A DNA stretch of 64,000 nt from an uncultured Christensenellaceae bacterium (lineage in GTDB: Bacteria > Bacillota > Clostridia > Christensenellales > Borkfalkiaceae). The position numbers and the translations under genes are program-made. This document shows, one piece after another, positions 50,301 to 59,536 of this stretch. The number at the start of each line of letters is the position of its first letter. Position 1 is the first letter of the stretch. The notes under the pieces were generated by a model. It was not told where the DNA came from, searched no databases, and saw only the letters and a list, made by a program, of their open reading frames with translations. The stretch lies in the NCBI GenBank assembly GCA_910588685.1, contig CAJUPX010000008.1, forward strand, positions 1-64,000, read 5' to 3'.

Positions 50301-51340
50301 CATTATCGTTTACAACCCTTCCTTTGGGTAACGTAATAATCCATTTTGCAAACAATGCGGCGGTAACAAACTCTAATTTCATCCTTGTCGATACTCTCGG
50401 CAGCGACGTAACGGTAACTTCCACAAAAGCGTTTACCGTCAACTATCCTGACGGTAAGTCGGTGGTAGCAAGGCTTACGGGCAGCTCTTATGTTGTAACT
50501 ATTCCCGCTAACGACGGTATGTTGTTCAACATAACGGCGACCGAAGCGGCAGATATTATCTTCGCGTTGTCTTACGAGCTCGGCAGCCAAGGTAACCCTC
50601 ATACCGTAACGTTTGATAATAATTTGAGATATACTTCGCCCGGCGTTGCAACCCGTACTAAAAATTACTTTATACTTCCCGCAGGTACGTACACGTACAG
50701 TTCAAGCATAAATGTAGGAACTTGGCTTTACGTTAATGATTTACTTGTCCAAGGTAATCAGTTTGACGTACCCGCAGGCGCTACGGTTCGCTTTGAAAAT
50801 AATTCAAGATACAGCGCAACGCTTACGCTAAGTCCGGCGACGCCTGCAAGTATTCAGGGTATATTCAATTTCACGGACGGCACTACAAACGGTCAGTTGA
50901 CGATTGGCGCGACAACGGTAAAAATAGGTGAAACCGTTTATAAGTTATCCGCAGTAAACGGCAATGTGTACACGTTCACCAACGGAACGGGTTCTGCGGC
51001 TACGTCCATAACGATAACAAACGGCGATACGCTTCTTTACGGCGAACTTGCGCTTACTCCAAACACTATCCCTGCAAGCATAGTCGGCACATATAAGGGC
51101 TCGGTTCCTGTATTCGGCGGTGAAATAACTATAAAAATAAACGCTGATTATACTGCGGTAGTAAACAATCAAAACGTAACGCTGACTTTAAACGGCAACA
51201 CTTATAGTTTCAGTTGGAATAACAACAACGCTTGGGATAATCCGACAAATTGTACGTTTACCGTAACCGACGGCACACTTTCTTTACGCGATAGTTATTA
51301 TGCTAGCCAAGGATTAGCAACTTTAACCCTTACCAAGTAG
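47318..51340 (+). CDS. Giant surface lipoprotein with Cys-x-x-Cys and InlB-like modules
   Basis: The 1340-residue protein has a lipoprotein signal (Cys24). Two Cys-x-x-Cys modules follow, around residues 30-110 (DGLCDVCGAG and DGHCDTCDYV), then an InlB-like repeat (VVTFDAKGVCDVAPVSVDHGATVTAPTVPVVQGWVFAGWYSDADFKTEFDF). The remainder is a long series of beta-sandwich or prepeptidase-like domains. The last two domains start at TPASIQGIFNFTDG and PASIVGTYKGSV. The frame ends in TAG at 51338-51340. The same frame continues with a further, homologous domain, so the protein looks truncated by one codon. AGGAG precedes the ATG. It has no sortase motif and should be anchored only by lipid. Confidence 0.85.
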   Translation: MKKKSILVFLLALVSTASLGAVACKKDEEHQHNWSYKSNDDLHWQDCGDCDAAKDYGVHNDADKDGLCDVCGAGVSGVNWLSDDNNHWVENNGDKVSMGGHVDENDDGHCDTCDYVYKVVVTFDAKGVCDVAPVSVDHGATVTAPTVPVVQGWVFAGWYSDADFKTEFDFTKPITFATTVYAKFNEDTTPGSNANHAIPVTSLDAPTSYAFGNFTKLYFKYTATETNRFSAFMGAGAASEACSFVTDLDDNATTNVDTQLGMVHFDLNSGDSVVIEVSRGAGVTDTANVGVCVVVTNNEPLPAEGWASGEYISGTNKITLDTTAKTATWNSFAPANFTYVGGVVDKLTFSVTSSIASGTFTVTRNDDGTFTVSCTEKMLLSGDVVFEYHVPIAPIPIEKFSGIYTLDKGGFGHPMGGNTVEIGIYANGNGYLLSNNNDRYSCSGSYAVFDQDTNTLNYANYNITLNINDAGVVTGITVVHAYGEATQYLYVRTGDAGEEVPESFAELTDGTTYAGTNYYFNFNGTYTYFGSSFNRIILHSYVSATHTYTVKVGGDMYTVVINGEDDVSIQWKNADGTELLDTLTKYVVSRTLPTESTDYSVAPSDFKNKLYHITVETAGWYTITTGQTNLAFYELTSQHDVFNVSELDPLNITDSVYLSAGTTLAVSNASFTGDNVPATFAFTIAPGQPAKGRSENNPITMEGINVLNIGSMLADTQYYAKFTLPRAGKYRVTVSYEPNWGGVSYMLYYTLNGDSGHGYSSDNGWVGGVTGGASNVSIQLDKDLNLMIVISHSSNISNDVTIRIEEDYSTATEISFADSSTGKLNASGAYRADISKLPFANNLTLTSETGFSLTVGGETNNYTTYTLTQAQLDEGFYLNLAAGADVDYELTYSEGAEQNPIKITELGSNKINVLAGASTYVTVTAPADKNWLLSLAGQSAHFYQFTVGNKVYSSEEPYYLAAGQSVTIAVSGVNSTIADTANLAVELDYTNDAVSLSFTTLPLGNVIIHFANNAAVTNSNFILVDTLGSDVTVTSTKAFTVNYPDGKSVVARLTGSSYVVTIPANDGMLFNITATEAADIIFALSYELGSQGNPHTVTFDNNLRYTSPGVATRTKNYFILPAGTYTYSSSINVGTWLYVNDLLVQGNQFDVPAGATVRFENNSRYSATLTLSPATPASIQGIFNFTDGTTNGQLTIGATTVKIGETVYKLSAVNGNVYTFTNGTGSAATSITITNGDTLLYGELALTPNTIPASIVGTYKGSVPVFGGEITIKINADYTAVVNNQNVTLTLNGNTYSFSWNNNNAWDNPTNCTFTVTDGTLSLRDSYYASQGLATLTLTK

Positions 51341-51349
51341 CAAAGCTCC

Positions 51350-51634
51350 TTGGTAGGTACTTATAGCGGTGCTATCGGAGCAGCAACAATTGGCAATAGC
51401 GGAACTCTCGTTATAAATGCCGACGGTACGTGCGTATATTCGCTTAACAACGGCGCTGGATTGACAGAAAGATATTCCGGCAATTATACTGAAAATGGCG
51501 GAACTTATACGTTCGGCTATTCAGATGGCGATTATACTAACACTGTCACCTTTTCGGTAAATGACGACGGTACTCTTGATTTCTTTGATGACTATTACAG
51601 CTTTGAGACACATACTACTTTTAGCAAAGCGTAA
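51350..51634 (+). pseudogene. Detached C-terminal domain of the giant lipoprotein
   Basis: In the same frame as the preceding gene, three codons after its TAG, a 94-residue frame opens with LVGTYSGAIGAATIGNSGTLVINADGTCVYS. That closely parallels the last domain before the stop (IVGTYKGSVPVFGGEITIKINADYTAVV). There is no ribosome site for the TTG at 51350. The simplest reading is one 1438-residue protein interrupted by a TAG, through mutation or partial readthrough. Confidence 0.7.
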
Positions 51635-51677
51635 ACAAAATCTCCGTAAAATCGGAAAATAATCAAAAAACGCAGCG

Positions 51678-51715
51678 GCTATTCCGTGTGAAAACGGAAT
51701 AGCTATGCGTGTATT
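51678..51715 (+). terminator. Strong hairpin after the lipoprotein
   Basis: Perfect 10-bp stem GCTATTCCGT (51678-51687) / ACGGAATAGC (51694-51703) with a GTGAAA loop and outer pairing CGCA/TGCG. The following T stretch is weak. A second palindrome, GGGAAATTTCCC, lies at 51759-51770 before the next gene. Confidence 0.65.
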
Positions 51716-51815
51716 TATGCAAACTTAATTCCGGATTGATAAATCACGGATAAAACAGGGAAATTTCCCGGAAGACTTATAAAAACAACAGCAAAACAAA
51801 GAGGAGGTAGGAACA

Positions 51816-52931
51816 ATGGACGCGAATTTTTTGAAATTCAAAAGAAAGGTCTGGATTGATATTATTATCAAGTGCGCCGTAATAGGGCTTGCCGTCGGCT
51901 TTTTAGCAGTAAACGCAACGCTTTTGCCGTGCAAGCTTTTCGGTATTAAATTGTTCTGGCTTTTATACGTTCTTATAGCGGTAGCGGGTACTGCGCTCGG
52001 CGGCGGTCTTGCGTTTGTGTTTTTAAGAACCAACGACAAAAAAATAGCAAAACGGCTCGATAAGGAGCTTGAATTGCAGGAGAGAGTGCAAACGGCTTAC
52101 GAGTTCAACGGCAAAGCGGGCGTAATGCTCGATATGCAGCGCACCAACGCGAGCACTACCCTTGAAAACTATCCGGCAAGAAGCCTGCCCTTTAAAAATA
52201 TCGCTATAATTGCGCTGTGCGCCCTCATTGCGGTAACCGGGCTTGTGGCTATACCCGTAATTTCGTTTACGGTGCCCGCGACGTTTGCAAAAGAGGAAGA
52301 CGAAAAACCCTACGTGGAGCCGCCCCGCGATATTTCCGAATGGGAGTGGGAGGCGCTCGACGATTTGATAGAATACGTTCAGAACACCAAAAAAGCCGAA
52401 CAAAAGGTAAAGGACGGAATGCTTACGCAGCTGCGCGGATTAAAAGCCGTGCTGCTCCGCGGCGTTTCGCAGAGCAGTTTGGTCGGATTCGTTCAGAACA
52501 CCGTAACCGAAATCCGAAACGTTGTAAAGGACGCCAACGACCAGGCTCCCGAGGCGCAGCAGGCGCTCAACTCCGAGGACGAGGCGTACGTAATAAACAA
52601 GCTGTACGAAATTTTCGGGCTTGCTAAAGAACAAGACCCGACTACTCCGCCCGACCCCGGTAAGGATGATGGAAATGACGGAAACAACGGCTCAACGGGA
52701 GGCCCAGGCTCGCTCGACGTAATAAATACGCCGTTCTTCGACCCGGATAAGGCTAACTCAGTAGACGAAAACGGGGATTATCTCAGCGGCGAGGTCAAAT
52801 GCGGCGAGGCGAGAACCAAATATTATATGGAAGTGCAGAAAGCGCTTGCCGAAGGTACTATATCGCGCGAGGAATGGGAGTTTATAATGCTTTCTTACTT
52901 TGCGGACTTAAATATTAAAGACGAAAATTAA
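51816..52931 (+). CDS. Membrane protein heading the MoxR/VWA operon
   Basis: The 371-residue protein has membrane helices at about 16-36, 45-70 and 128-153. Helical segments follow (EWEWEALDDLIEYVQNTKKAEQKVKDGMLTQLRGLKAVL), then a Pro/Gly/Asp/Asn-rich linker (PTTPPDPGKDDGNDGNNGSTGGPG) and a C-terminal acidic end. Position and layout recall DUF4175-like or BatC/BatD-type partners of MoxR/VWA systems, but I cannot name a family. A strong GAGGAGGT site precedes the ATG. It is the first gene of a tightly packed run to 63397. Confidence 0.72.
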   Translation: MDANFLKFKRKVWIDIIIKCAVIGLAVGFLAVNATLLPCKLFGIKLFWLLYVLIAVAGTALGGGLAFVFLRTNDKKIAKRLDKELELQERVQTAYEFNGKAGVMLDMQRTNASTTLENYPARSLPFKNIAIIALCALIAVTGLVAIPVISFTVPATFAKEEDEKPYVEPPRDISEWEWEALDDLIEYVQNTKKAEQKVKDGMLTQLRGLKAVLLRGVSQSSLVGFVQNTVTEIRNVVKDANDQAPEAQQALNSEDEAYVINKLYEIFGLAKEQDPTTPPDPGKDDGNDGNNGSTGGPGSLDVINTPFFDPDKANSVDENGDYLSGEVKCGEARTKYYMEVQKALAEGTISREEWEFIMLSYFADLNIKDEN

Positions 52932-52949
52932 AAGAGGTTAAATAAAATA

Positions 52950-54080
52950 ATGGATAACAAGGCTCAGGTAGAAAATTTCAGCAGCGCGGTTGCAAAAATC
53001 AAACAGGAAATCAAAAAAGACCTGGTAGGACAAGAGGATATAGTGGACAACGTGCTTATCGCCATAATTGCCGGCGGTAACGTGCTTTTGGAGGGCGTTC
53101 CCGGCGTTGGTAAAACGCGTATGGTACGCTCGCTCGGAAAGGTGTTGGAGCTGCCTTTCTCGCGTATTCAGTTCACGCCAGACCTTATGCCCTCCGACGT
53201 TACGGGTACAAACGTAATCGAAAAGGACGCTAACGGTAAAATGAACACGGTGTTCCAGAAAGGACCTATTTTTGCAAACCTCGTACTTGCGGACGAAATT
53301 AACCGCGCAACGCCTAAAACACAGTCGGCGATGCTCGAAGTTATGCAGGAGCACAGAGTTACTGTCGCCAACAAAACTTATACCATAGCGGAGCCGTTCT
53401 TCGTTCTTGCTACGCAGAACCCCATAGAGCAGGACGGTACCTATCCCCTGCCCGAGGCGCAGATGGACCGCTTTATGTTTAAACTGCTTGTCGGTTTCCC
53501 CTCTGTTAAGGAGCTTGCCGACATAGTAAATATGACGCAGATAACTATGGAGGAAACGGCGACCGCGGTTGTTGACGGGAAAACCATTCTCGAAATGCGG
53601 GAGCTTGCAAAAACCGTGCCCGTTGCTTCCGACGTGCTCTATTACGCTATGCGCCTTGTAGCGCGCACGCACCCCGAGCTTGCGGACAGCGGCGAAACGG
53701 CGGCTAAGTACGTAAAATACGGCTGCTCGCCCCGCGCCGGTCAGGCGCTCATTACCGCGGCTAAGGTTCGCGCGCTTATATGCGGCAGATACAATGTTTC
53801 GTACGACGATATAGACGTGCTCGCATATCCCGTACTGCGCCACAGAATGAAGGTAAATTATACGGCAATCAATGAAAGACTTAACGTTGACGACGTTATA
53901 ACAAAGATAATTGCCGAAAATAAAAAGGAAAAGGGCTCCGGTAAGCTTGACGGCGACAACGCGACGGTTGCGATTAACGAAGTTGCTGCGGAAACGCCTG
54001 CGGAAGTAACCGGGGCAAACGATACCGCCGTTCCGGCAGAGGAAGAGCCTAAAAAGAAAAAGAAGTTCGGCAAAAAGTAA
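52950..54080 (+). CDS. MoxR-family AAA+ ATPase
   Basis: The 376-residue AAA+ chaperone has Walker A (EGVPGVGKTRMVR, residues 48-60), Walker B with LVLADEINRATPKTQSAMLEVMQEHRVTV, sensor 1 (FVLATQNPIEQDGTYPLPEAQMDRF) and the sensor 2 region. The C-terminal lid is normal, but an extra tail of about 45 residues ends in a basic Lys run (EEEPKKKKKFGKK). MoxR ATPases work with VWA-domain proteins to insert metals or mature partners. The genes for a DUF58 and two VWA proteins follow directly. Confidence 0.95.
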   Translation: MDNKAQVENFSSAVAKIKQEIKKDLVGQEDIVDNVLIAIIAGGNVLLEGVPGVGKTRMVRSLGKVLELPFSRIQFTPDLMPSDVTGTNVIEKDANGKMNTVFQKGPIFANLVLADEINRATPKTQSAMLEVMQEHRVTVANKTYTIAEPFFVLATQNPIEQDGTYPLPEAQMDRFMFKLLVGFPSVKELADIVNMTQITMEETATAVVDGKTILEMRELAKTVPVASDVLYYAMRLVARTHPELADSGETAAKYVKYGCSPRAGQALITAAKVRALICGRYNVSYDDIDVLAYPVLRHRMKVNYTAINERLNVDDVITKIIAENKKEKGSGKLDGDNATVAINEVAAETPAEVTGANDTAVPAEEEPKKKKKFGKK

Positions 54081-54091
54081 AGTGAGATAAG

Positions 54092-54973
54092 ATGAACGTA
54101 GCAATAAACGAAGCCTTTTTACAGCGAGTGGAAATGCTTCAGACCGTATTAAAAAACAACATAGCCGGTATGTTCGGCGGCAACCACAAGAGTAAGACCT
54201 ACGGTTCGTCGTGCGAGTTCGTCGATTACAGAAATTACGTTCCCGGCGACGATATAACCAAAATCGACTGGAATGCGTACGCCCGTTTTGAAACGCTTTA
54301 TTTAAAGCTGTATCTTGACGAGCGCAGGCTGCATACCAAAATTTATATAGACGTCAGCCAGTCTATGGCTTACGGCGAGGGTACCAAGGCGAAAATTGCT
54401 TTGCAGTTTGCCGCAACGCTCGCTTATCTTTCGGTTTGCGAGCTTGACAGGGTGTCTGTATTTACTATTAAAAACAGCGAGGTTACCGAAGTTATATCTT
54501 CTGTTTCGGGCAGGGAGCGTTATTTTGCCGAAATTACCAAGCTCAACGATATAGAGTTCGGCGGGGACTGTTTTATAAGCGAGGGCATACTGCCAACGCA
54601 GGTAGGATACGGCGACGGACTTTCCGTAATAATTTCCGACTTTTTAACGGACAATAATTATGAAAACGCAATAGATTATCTCGCCGATAAAAAGCGCGAC
54701 CTTCTCTGCGTTCAGGTGCTTACAAAGGACGAAATGAAGCCCAAAATCCGCGGCAAAAACATATTCTACGACAGCGAAAACGAAAACAGGAGCTACCGCA
54801 GAAACATCAACAAAGACATTATCAAAGCCTATCGCGAGGCGGTTAAATACGTGCAGGACAGACTGCTCAATTACTGCAACGCACGCGGCGCGGAGTATAT
54901 GCTCGTAAGGGACGACAAGCCCGTAGACGAGATATTCTTCGAGCGGCTGACGGCGATGGGGGTACTTAAATGA
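54092..54973 (+). CDS. DUF58-domain protein (VWA-like)
   Basis: This 293-residue protein has the DUF58 signature FVDYRNYVPGDDITKIDWNAYARFETLYLKLYLDERRLHTKIYIDVSQSMAYGEG. The metal-ion-dependent adhesion site (Asp-x-Ser-x-Ser, DVSQS) is intact. A later stretch SVIISDFLTDNNYENAIDYL is typical. It has no membrane helix. DUF58 proteins are standard partners of MoxR ATPases. Its end overlaps the next gene by 4 bases. Confidence 0.94.
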   Translation: MNVAINEAFLQRVEMLQTVLKNNIAGMFGGNHKSKTYGSSCEFVDYRNYVPGDDITKIDWNAYARFETLYLKLYLDERRLHTKIYIDVSQSMAYGEGTKAKIALQFAATLAYLSVCELDRVSVFTIKNSEVTEVISSVSGRERYFAEITKLNDIEFGGDCFISEGILPTQVGYGDGLSVIISDFLTDNNYENAIDYLADKKRDLLCVQVLTKDEMKPKIRGKNIFYDSENENRSYRRNINKDIIKAYREAVKYVQDRLLNYCNARGAEYMLVRDDKPVDEIFFERLTAMGVLK

Positions 54974-56880
54974 ATTTTTACTATCCTCTCGGTCTTCTCG
55001 GACTGATAGGCGTGCCTATCCTTATAATAATCTATATTATCAAGTCCAAGTATACCGAACAGACCGTAGCTTCGACCTACCTTTGGGAGTTGAGCGAAAG
55101 GTTTTTGAAAAAGAGAAAGCCCGTATCCAAAATCACGGGTATAATAACGCTGATACTGCAAATTCTGGCGGTGGTAACGGTATCGCTGCTAATCGCTCAC
55201 CCGGTGTTTACGATACCCGCGTCGGCTAACGATTATTTCTTTATCCTCGACGGCTCTGCGAGTATGAATATGACTCAGAACGGCGAAACGCGTTTTGAAA
55301 AGGCGCAAAAGCAAATAAACTCCGTTATCGACAAATCAAAGGGCGGCAGCTCTTACACGCTGGCGCTTGCGGGCGACAGCGTAAACGTAATGTTCGAGGG
55401 CATAACCGACAAAGAACAGGCTAAAATATTTATCAACGGTCTTAAAGCGGGCTGGAATTCCGCCGACTGTTCGTCCGCTGTTAACTTCGCGCAGGACTAC
55501 TTCGATTCCAACCGTTCGGCGCTTGTTTATCTCGTAACAGACAAACAGTACGAAACGGAAAATATCGAGCTTATAGACGTGTCCGGCGGCGAGGTAAACT
55601 ATGCGTTCGCAGATTACGGCTACGAGCTTGTTACAAACGGAATTACCGCGTCCGGCACGGTTGTGTCGTATTCGTCCGACGCAACGCTTACCGTCGAGCT
55701 GCTTTTAACGGTTGACGGCAAGGAAACGTCTTGCGCGCAGACAAAGGTATCGGCGGCAAAGGGCGTTTCGGCGGAGTTTACATTAAATTACAAACCGGGA
55801 GAAATGCCGTCTTTTACGGCGTTAAAGCTCAGAATAGCCGAAGCCGACGCACTTGCAGAAGACAACGTAATAATACTTTACGACAAGGCGAAGTCGGCGG
55901 ACAGAACCGTTCTGCTCGTCAACGGCACGGAGGACGGAGTATATCTCAAACAGTCGCTGGAATACGCGGGCAATGCAACGGTTACGGCTATGAGTTCAAT
56001 TGATTATGCAGAAACGTATGTAAACGACAACGTACCCGATGGCTACGGAATGTACGTTTACAACGGTTACGCGCCCGAAAAACTGCCTGCAAACGCCGCT
56101 ATATGGCTGCTCAACGCGGTTACGGGCACGGACAGCGGTTCGGGGATAACGTACAGGGATACGCTTACTCCGAGAGATAAAACCGGACCTGAAAGCTATT
56201 ACACCGCAAAATATTCTAAAAATACTTCGTCGCAGGCGAAAGAGCTTATGCTTGGACTTGTAAAACGCGACGTTGCCGTGCGCACGTACGCAAAATACGG
56301 CGTTCCCAGAAATTATACTAATATTTTAGAATACAACGGCGACGCGCTTATTACCGCAGGGCTTAACGGCAACAACGACAGACAGGTTGTGTTTGCGTTC
56401 GAGCTCGGAAATTCGAGCCTTGCGATGCTTGACGATTTTCTTATTCTGGTAAGAAATCTAATGAACTACTCTTTCCCGCAGGTAATAGACGAAACGGTTT
56501 ACGACTGCGGCGAAAACCTGGTCGTAAACGTAGTGCCCGGCTGCCGCAACATAGCGGTAACTTCGCCGAGCGGAAATACTGTAACGCTAGATACCGTGGA
56601 TAACGACGTTTGCGAGCTTGCTTTAACCGAAACGGGAACTTATACTATTAACGTGACGATTGCCGGCAAACAGGAGGACAGCGTGCTTTACGCATATGCG
56701 CGCGTGCCAGAGGTTGAAAGCCGCAATCCCGCCGGAGAGGCTATTTATCTTGCCGGCGACAGGGAATTTAATTATTCCGACGGATTTTACGATAAACTGC
56801 TGGCATTCTTTATACTTATAACTGTATTGCTGTTGGCTGATTGGGGGGTATACTGCTATGAACAATATCAGCTTCGATAA
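54970..56880 (+). CDS. BatA-type membrane protein with VWA domain
   Basis: The 636-residue protein has two N-terminal membrane helices (about 5-24 and 55-77) with the BatA motif YYPLGLLGLIGVPILIIIYIIKSKYTEQTVASTYLW. A VWA domain with intact MIDAS (FFILDGSASMNM, Asp94) follows. The large remainder includes beta-rich and GATase-like regions, and a C-terminal helix lies at about 608-628. The VWA domain is outside the membrane. Overlaps of 4 bases upstream and 23 bases downstream show tight translational coupling within the MoxR operon. Confidence 0.9.
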   Translation: MNFYYPLGLLGLIGVPILIIIYIIKSKYTEQTVASTYLWELSERFLKKRKPVSKITGIITLILQILAVVTVSLLIAHPVFTIPASANDYFFILDGSASMNMTQNGETRFEKAQKQINSVIDKSKGGSSYTLALAGDSVNVMFEGITDKEQAKIFINGLKAGWNSADCSSAVNFAQDYFDSNRSALVYLVTDKQYETENIELIDVSGGEVNYAFADYGYELVTNGITASGTVVSYSSDATLTVELLLTVDGKETSCAQTKVSAAKGVSAEFTLNYKPGEMPSFTALKLRIAEADALAEDNVIILYDKAKSADRTVLLVNGTEDGVYLKQSLEYAGNATVTAMSSIDYAETYVNDNVPDGYGMYVYNGYAPEKLPANAAIWLLNAVTGTDSGSGITYRDTLTPRDKTGPESYYTAKYSKNTSSQAKELMLGLVKRDVAVRTYAKYGVPRNYTNILEYNGDALITAGLNGNNDRQVVFAFELGNSSLAMLDDFLILVRNLMNYSFPQVIDETVYDCGENLVVNVVPGCRNIAVTSPSGNTVTLDTVDNDVCELALTETGTYTINVTIAGKQEDSVLYAYARVPEVESRNPAGEAIYLAGDREFNYSDGFYDKLLAFFILITVLLLADWGVYCYEQYQLR

Positions 56881-59536
56881 CCCCTGGCTGCTGTTGCTTT
56901 TAATACCTATGCTTGCGGCGGTGTTCGTTCCGTTCTTTATTACGGTCAGGCGCGATAACGCAAACTGCCACAATATAACTGCCGTCTGTCTGCATACGGT
57001 GCTATGCATTTGCCTTGCGCTTACGATAGCGGGTATGACTTTTGAATCGGTTATAACCGAAACCAACGTATACGTGCTTGCAGACGTTTCCTATTCGGCT
57101 AACCATAATCTGGACGAAGTGCAGGAAAAGGTGGAGGATATTGCGGGCAAACTGCCCAAAAATTCCAAAATGGGCGTAATTGCTTTCGGCAGAAACCAGG
57201 AAATTCTGTCAGACATAGGCGACAGGATACCCAACGTTAAAAACGCCGGAAACGTGGATAAAAGCGCCACCGATTTGGCTTCCGCTCTGAGATATGCGGG
57301 CAACCTGTTTGATGACGGCGTTATTAAACGCATTATAATTATAACGGACGGCGCGGAAACGGTTGCCGCAAGCAACATAATAAAGGTTGTGAACAACTTG
57401 CAGGAAACGGACGTTTGCGTTGACGCCGTTTATCTTGACGATACGCTCGAAAAAGACGTGCGCGAGCTGCAGATAGACGCCGTTGAAGCTAATTATTCCA
57501 CTTACCTAAACAAAAACGAGAAGGTAAACGTAATGGTCAGGGCTAACTGCGGCGTTAAAGAGGACGGCACGGTTAACGACAGAATTGACGGCTATATCGG
57601 TCTTTACCGCGACGGTACGCTGTTGGAAAGGCGGGCAAGCTCTTTTTACAACGGTCTTAACGTATTCAGCTTACCTGTTCCCACCGAAGAAACGGGCGAA
57701 TTTGCCTACGAAGTTAAGGTTGAGGCAGTAAACGCGGGCGACGACGCTTCGCCGCATAACAACAGCTATCTGTTCAATCAGAAAATAACCGCTGAATTTA
57801 ACGTGCTGTTCATAGGCGGAAGCCAGGCAGACGTTGCCGCCGGTATGCACATTTACGGCGATAAAAACGTTAAATACGTTACGGAAATTTCGGATATTCC
57901 GCTTTCAGTCGAGGAAATGTGCGTATACGACGAGATTGCGATGAGCAACTTCGACGTGCGCAGAATTCCCGCAAGCACGATGTTTTTAAACAGTCTTACC
58001 GTTATCGTGAACGACTACGGAAAAACGCTGACGACATACGGCAATACTTTTTTACAGGAAAATACCTCGGGCGATAACCAGGCGTTGAATATGCTTGCGG
58101 ATTTGCTTCCGGTAAGAGTGGGAAATTACGATATGGACGAAAGGTTGATTACTATAATTCTCGACATTTCGCTCAGTATGAATTTCTCGGGTCGTTTCGC
58201 CGTTGCAAAGCGCGCGGCTATAGAGCTTTTGAGCGTGCTCAATCCCAACGATATGGTAATGGTTATCAGCTTTTCGGGCGGGGTAAAAGAGCTGTTGCCG
58301 CCTACAAGGCTTACTAATACAAGCGTAATTATCAATAAAATCAATCAGGCGGAAGCCGAAAACGGAACTAATATCAGCTCGGCGTTCAAACACGCGTATG
58401 ACCTTATGCCCAAAAACTTCCACGAAAAGCAGGTTATACTCATTTCCGACGGTATGAACCCTGCCGACGACTACGGCGAGTCGGTTTCGCTCGCGGATCA
58501 GATGTCCCGGGACGGTATACTTATATCAACGCTCGGAATTTTCGCCACGGCGGACGGTCGGAAGCTGCTCACTGATATTTACGGCACGAATACTCTTCCG
58601 GGAGCGTTCAATAAAAATATCGAACACGAGCAGGACATAGATTTTACCATAAAGGATATAAGCGGCGAAAAACAGCAGGTCAGGATTGAGGGCGACAGGT
58701 ATTCCGTTGACTTCGACCGTACGGACGACGTTGCGGAAGGTATCGAGAATATCGGTGAAATTTCCGGGTTCTGGTACAATGCCGCAAAGAGCACGGCAAC
58801 CACGGCGGTAACTGCCAAGTATTTCCGCGATAAAACCACTTCGTTCGACGTGCCAGTTTACGCGTACTGGAGCGGAGGCGGAAAGGGCAAGGTAGTATCC
58901 TTTATGTCCGATATTTCTAACGAATGGACGGACGGCTGGTCGGAGGGAACGGGTGGCAATAAGCTGCTTTCGAATATACCGCTGGCAACGCTTCCCAACG
59001 AGCGCAACGTAATGCCGTTTATTGTGGACGTGGGCGTGGAAAGCGGTACGGCGACGGTTAACGTCAAGGGGTCTTCCAACCTCGGCAGCAGTACGGAGTT
59101 TACCGTTACTTTAACCGATCCGGTTAATAAGGTTACGGTAAAAACGCTTGCTTATAACGCGGGGTCGTATTTTGCAAACTTCGGAGTGGACGCGCCCGGC
59201 GTATATAAAGTGCATCTCGAATACACTCTTAAAGACGTGCATTACGAGGCGGATACCGAATTTACAGTTTCTTACTATGCGGAATACGACGCTTTTGCAA
59301 GCTACAGCAAATCTTATCTTTACAGGCTCCTGACCGAAAACGGAAGCATACTCGAGCTTGACGAAGTTACGGTGCTTGAAAACAACGGAGTTAATTATAC
59401 CACGTATATATTTAACTTTACCGTTCCGCTTATGATTGTAAGCGCGGTGCTGTTTGTGGTAAGTATAATTATAAGACAGCTTAAATGGAAAGACGTTACG
59501 TCGTTCTTTAAAGGATTTACAAGGAGGAAGCATTAA
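56858..59536 (+). CDS. Membrane protein with two VWA domains
   Basis: The 892-residue protein begins with BatB-like text (FDNPWLLLLLIPMLAAVFVPFFITVRR), has helices at about 9-30 and 42-60, and ends in one at about 855-880. It contains two VWA domains, each with an intact MIDAS: VYVLADVSYSANHN (Asp76) and IIILDISLSMNFSGRFAVAKRAAIELLSVLNPNDMVMVISFSGG (near residue 430). A GATase-like region lies between them, and a long beta-rich stretch follows the second. Two VWA domains in one protein of this kind is unusual. It overlaps both neighbours. Confidence 0.88.
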   Translation: MNNISFDNPWLLLLLIPMLAAVFVPFFITVRRDNANCHNITAVCLHTVLCICLALTIAGMTFESVITETNVYVLADVSYSANHNLDEVQEKVEDIAGKLPKNSKMGVIAFGRNQEILSDIGDRIPNVKNAGNVDKSATDLASALRYAGNLFDDGVIKRIIIITDGAETVAASNIIKVVNNLQETDVCVDAVYLDDTLEKDVRELQIDAVEANYSTYLNKNEKVNVMVRANCGVKEDGTVNDRIDGYIGLYRDGTLLERRASSFYNGLNVFSLPVPTEETGEFAYEVKVEAVNAGDDASPHNNSYLFNQKITAEFNVLFIGGSQADVAAGMHIYGDKNVKYVTEISDIPLSVEEMCVYDEIAMSNFDVRRIPASTMFLNSLTVIVNDYGKTLTTYGNTFLQENTSGDNQALNMLADLLPVRVGNYDMDERLITIILDISLSMNFSGRFAVAKRAAIELLSVLNPNDMVMVISFSGGVKELLPPTRLTNTSVIINKINQAEAENGTNISSAFKHAYDLMPKNFHEKQVILISDGMNPADDYGESVSLADQMSRDGILISTLGIFATADGRKLLTDIYGTNTLPGAFNKNIEHEQDIDFTIKDISGEKQQVRIEGDRYSVDFDRTDDVAEGIENIGEISGFWYNAAKSTATTAVTAKYFRDKTTSFDVPVYAYWSGGGKGKVVSFMSDISNEWTDGWSEGTGGNKLLSNIPLATLPNERNVMPFIVDVGVESGTATVNVKGSSNLGSSTEFTVTLTDPVNKVTVKTLAYNAGSYFANFGVDAPGVYKVHLEYTLKDVHYEADTEFTVSYYAEYDAFASYSKSYLYRLLTENGSILELDEVTVLENNGVNYTTYIFNFTVPLMIVSAVLFVVSIIIRQLKWKDVTSFFKGFTRRKH

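Noticed and set aside
51338..51340. TAG read as an amino acid throughout the genome
   Set aside because: TAG is the proper terminator of well-conserved genes here, including lepA (34886), MGMT (35425) and DUF1893 (3379), so the code is standard and the split lipoprotein needs a local explanation.
52938..54104. A 388-codon open frame on the minus strand
   Set aside because: It lies exactly opposite the MoxR gene. Its translation is rich in Arg, Tyr and Cys with no domain, as expected of an antisense shadow in a gene with strong codon bias.
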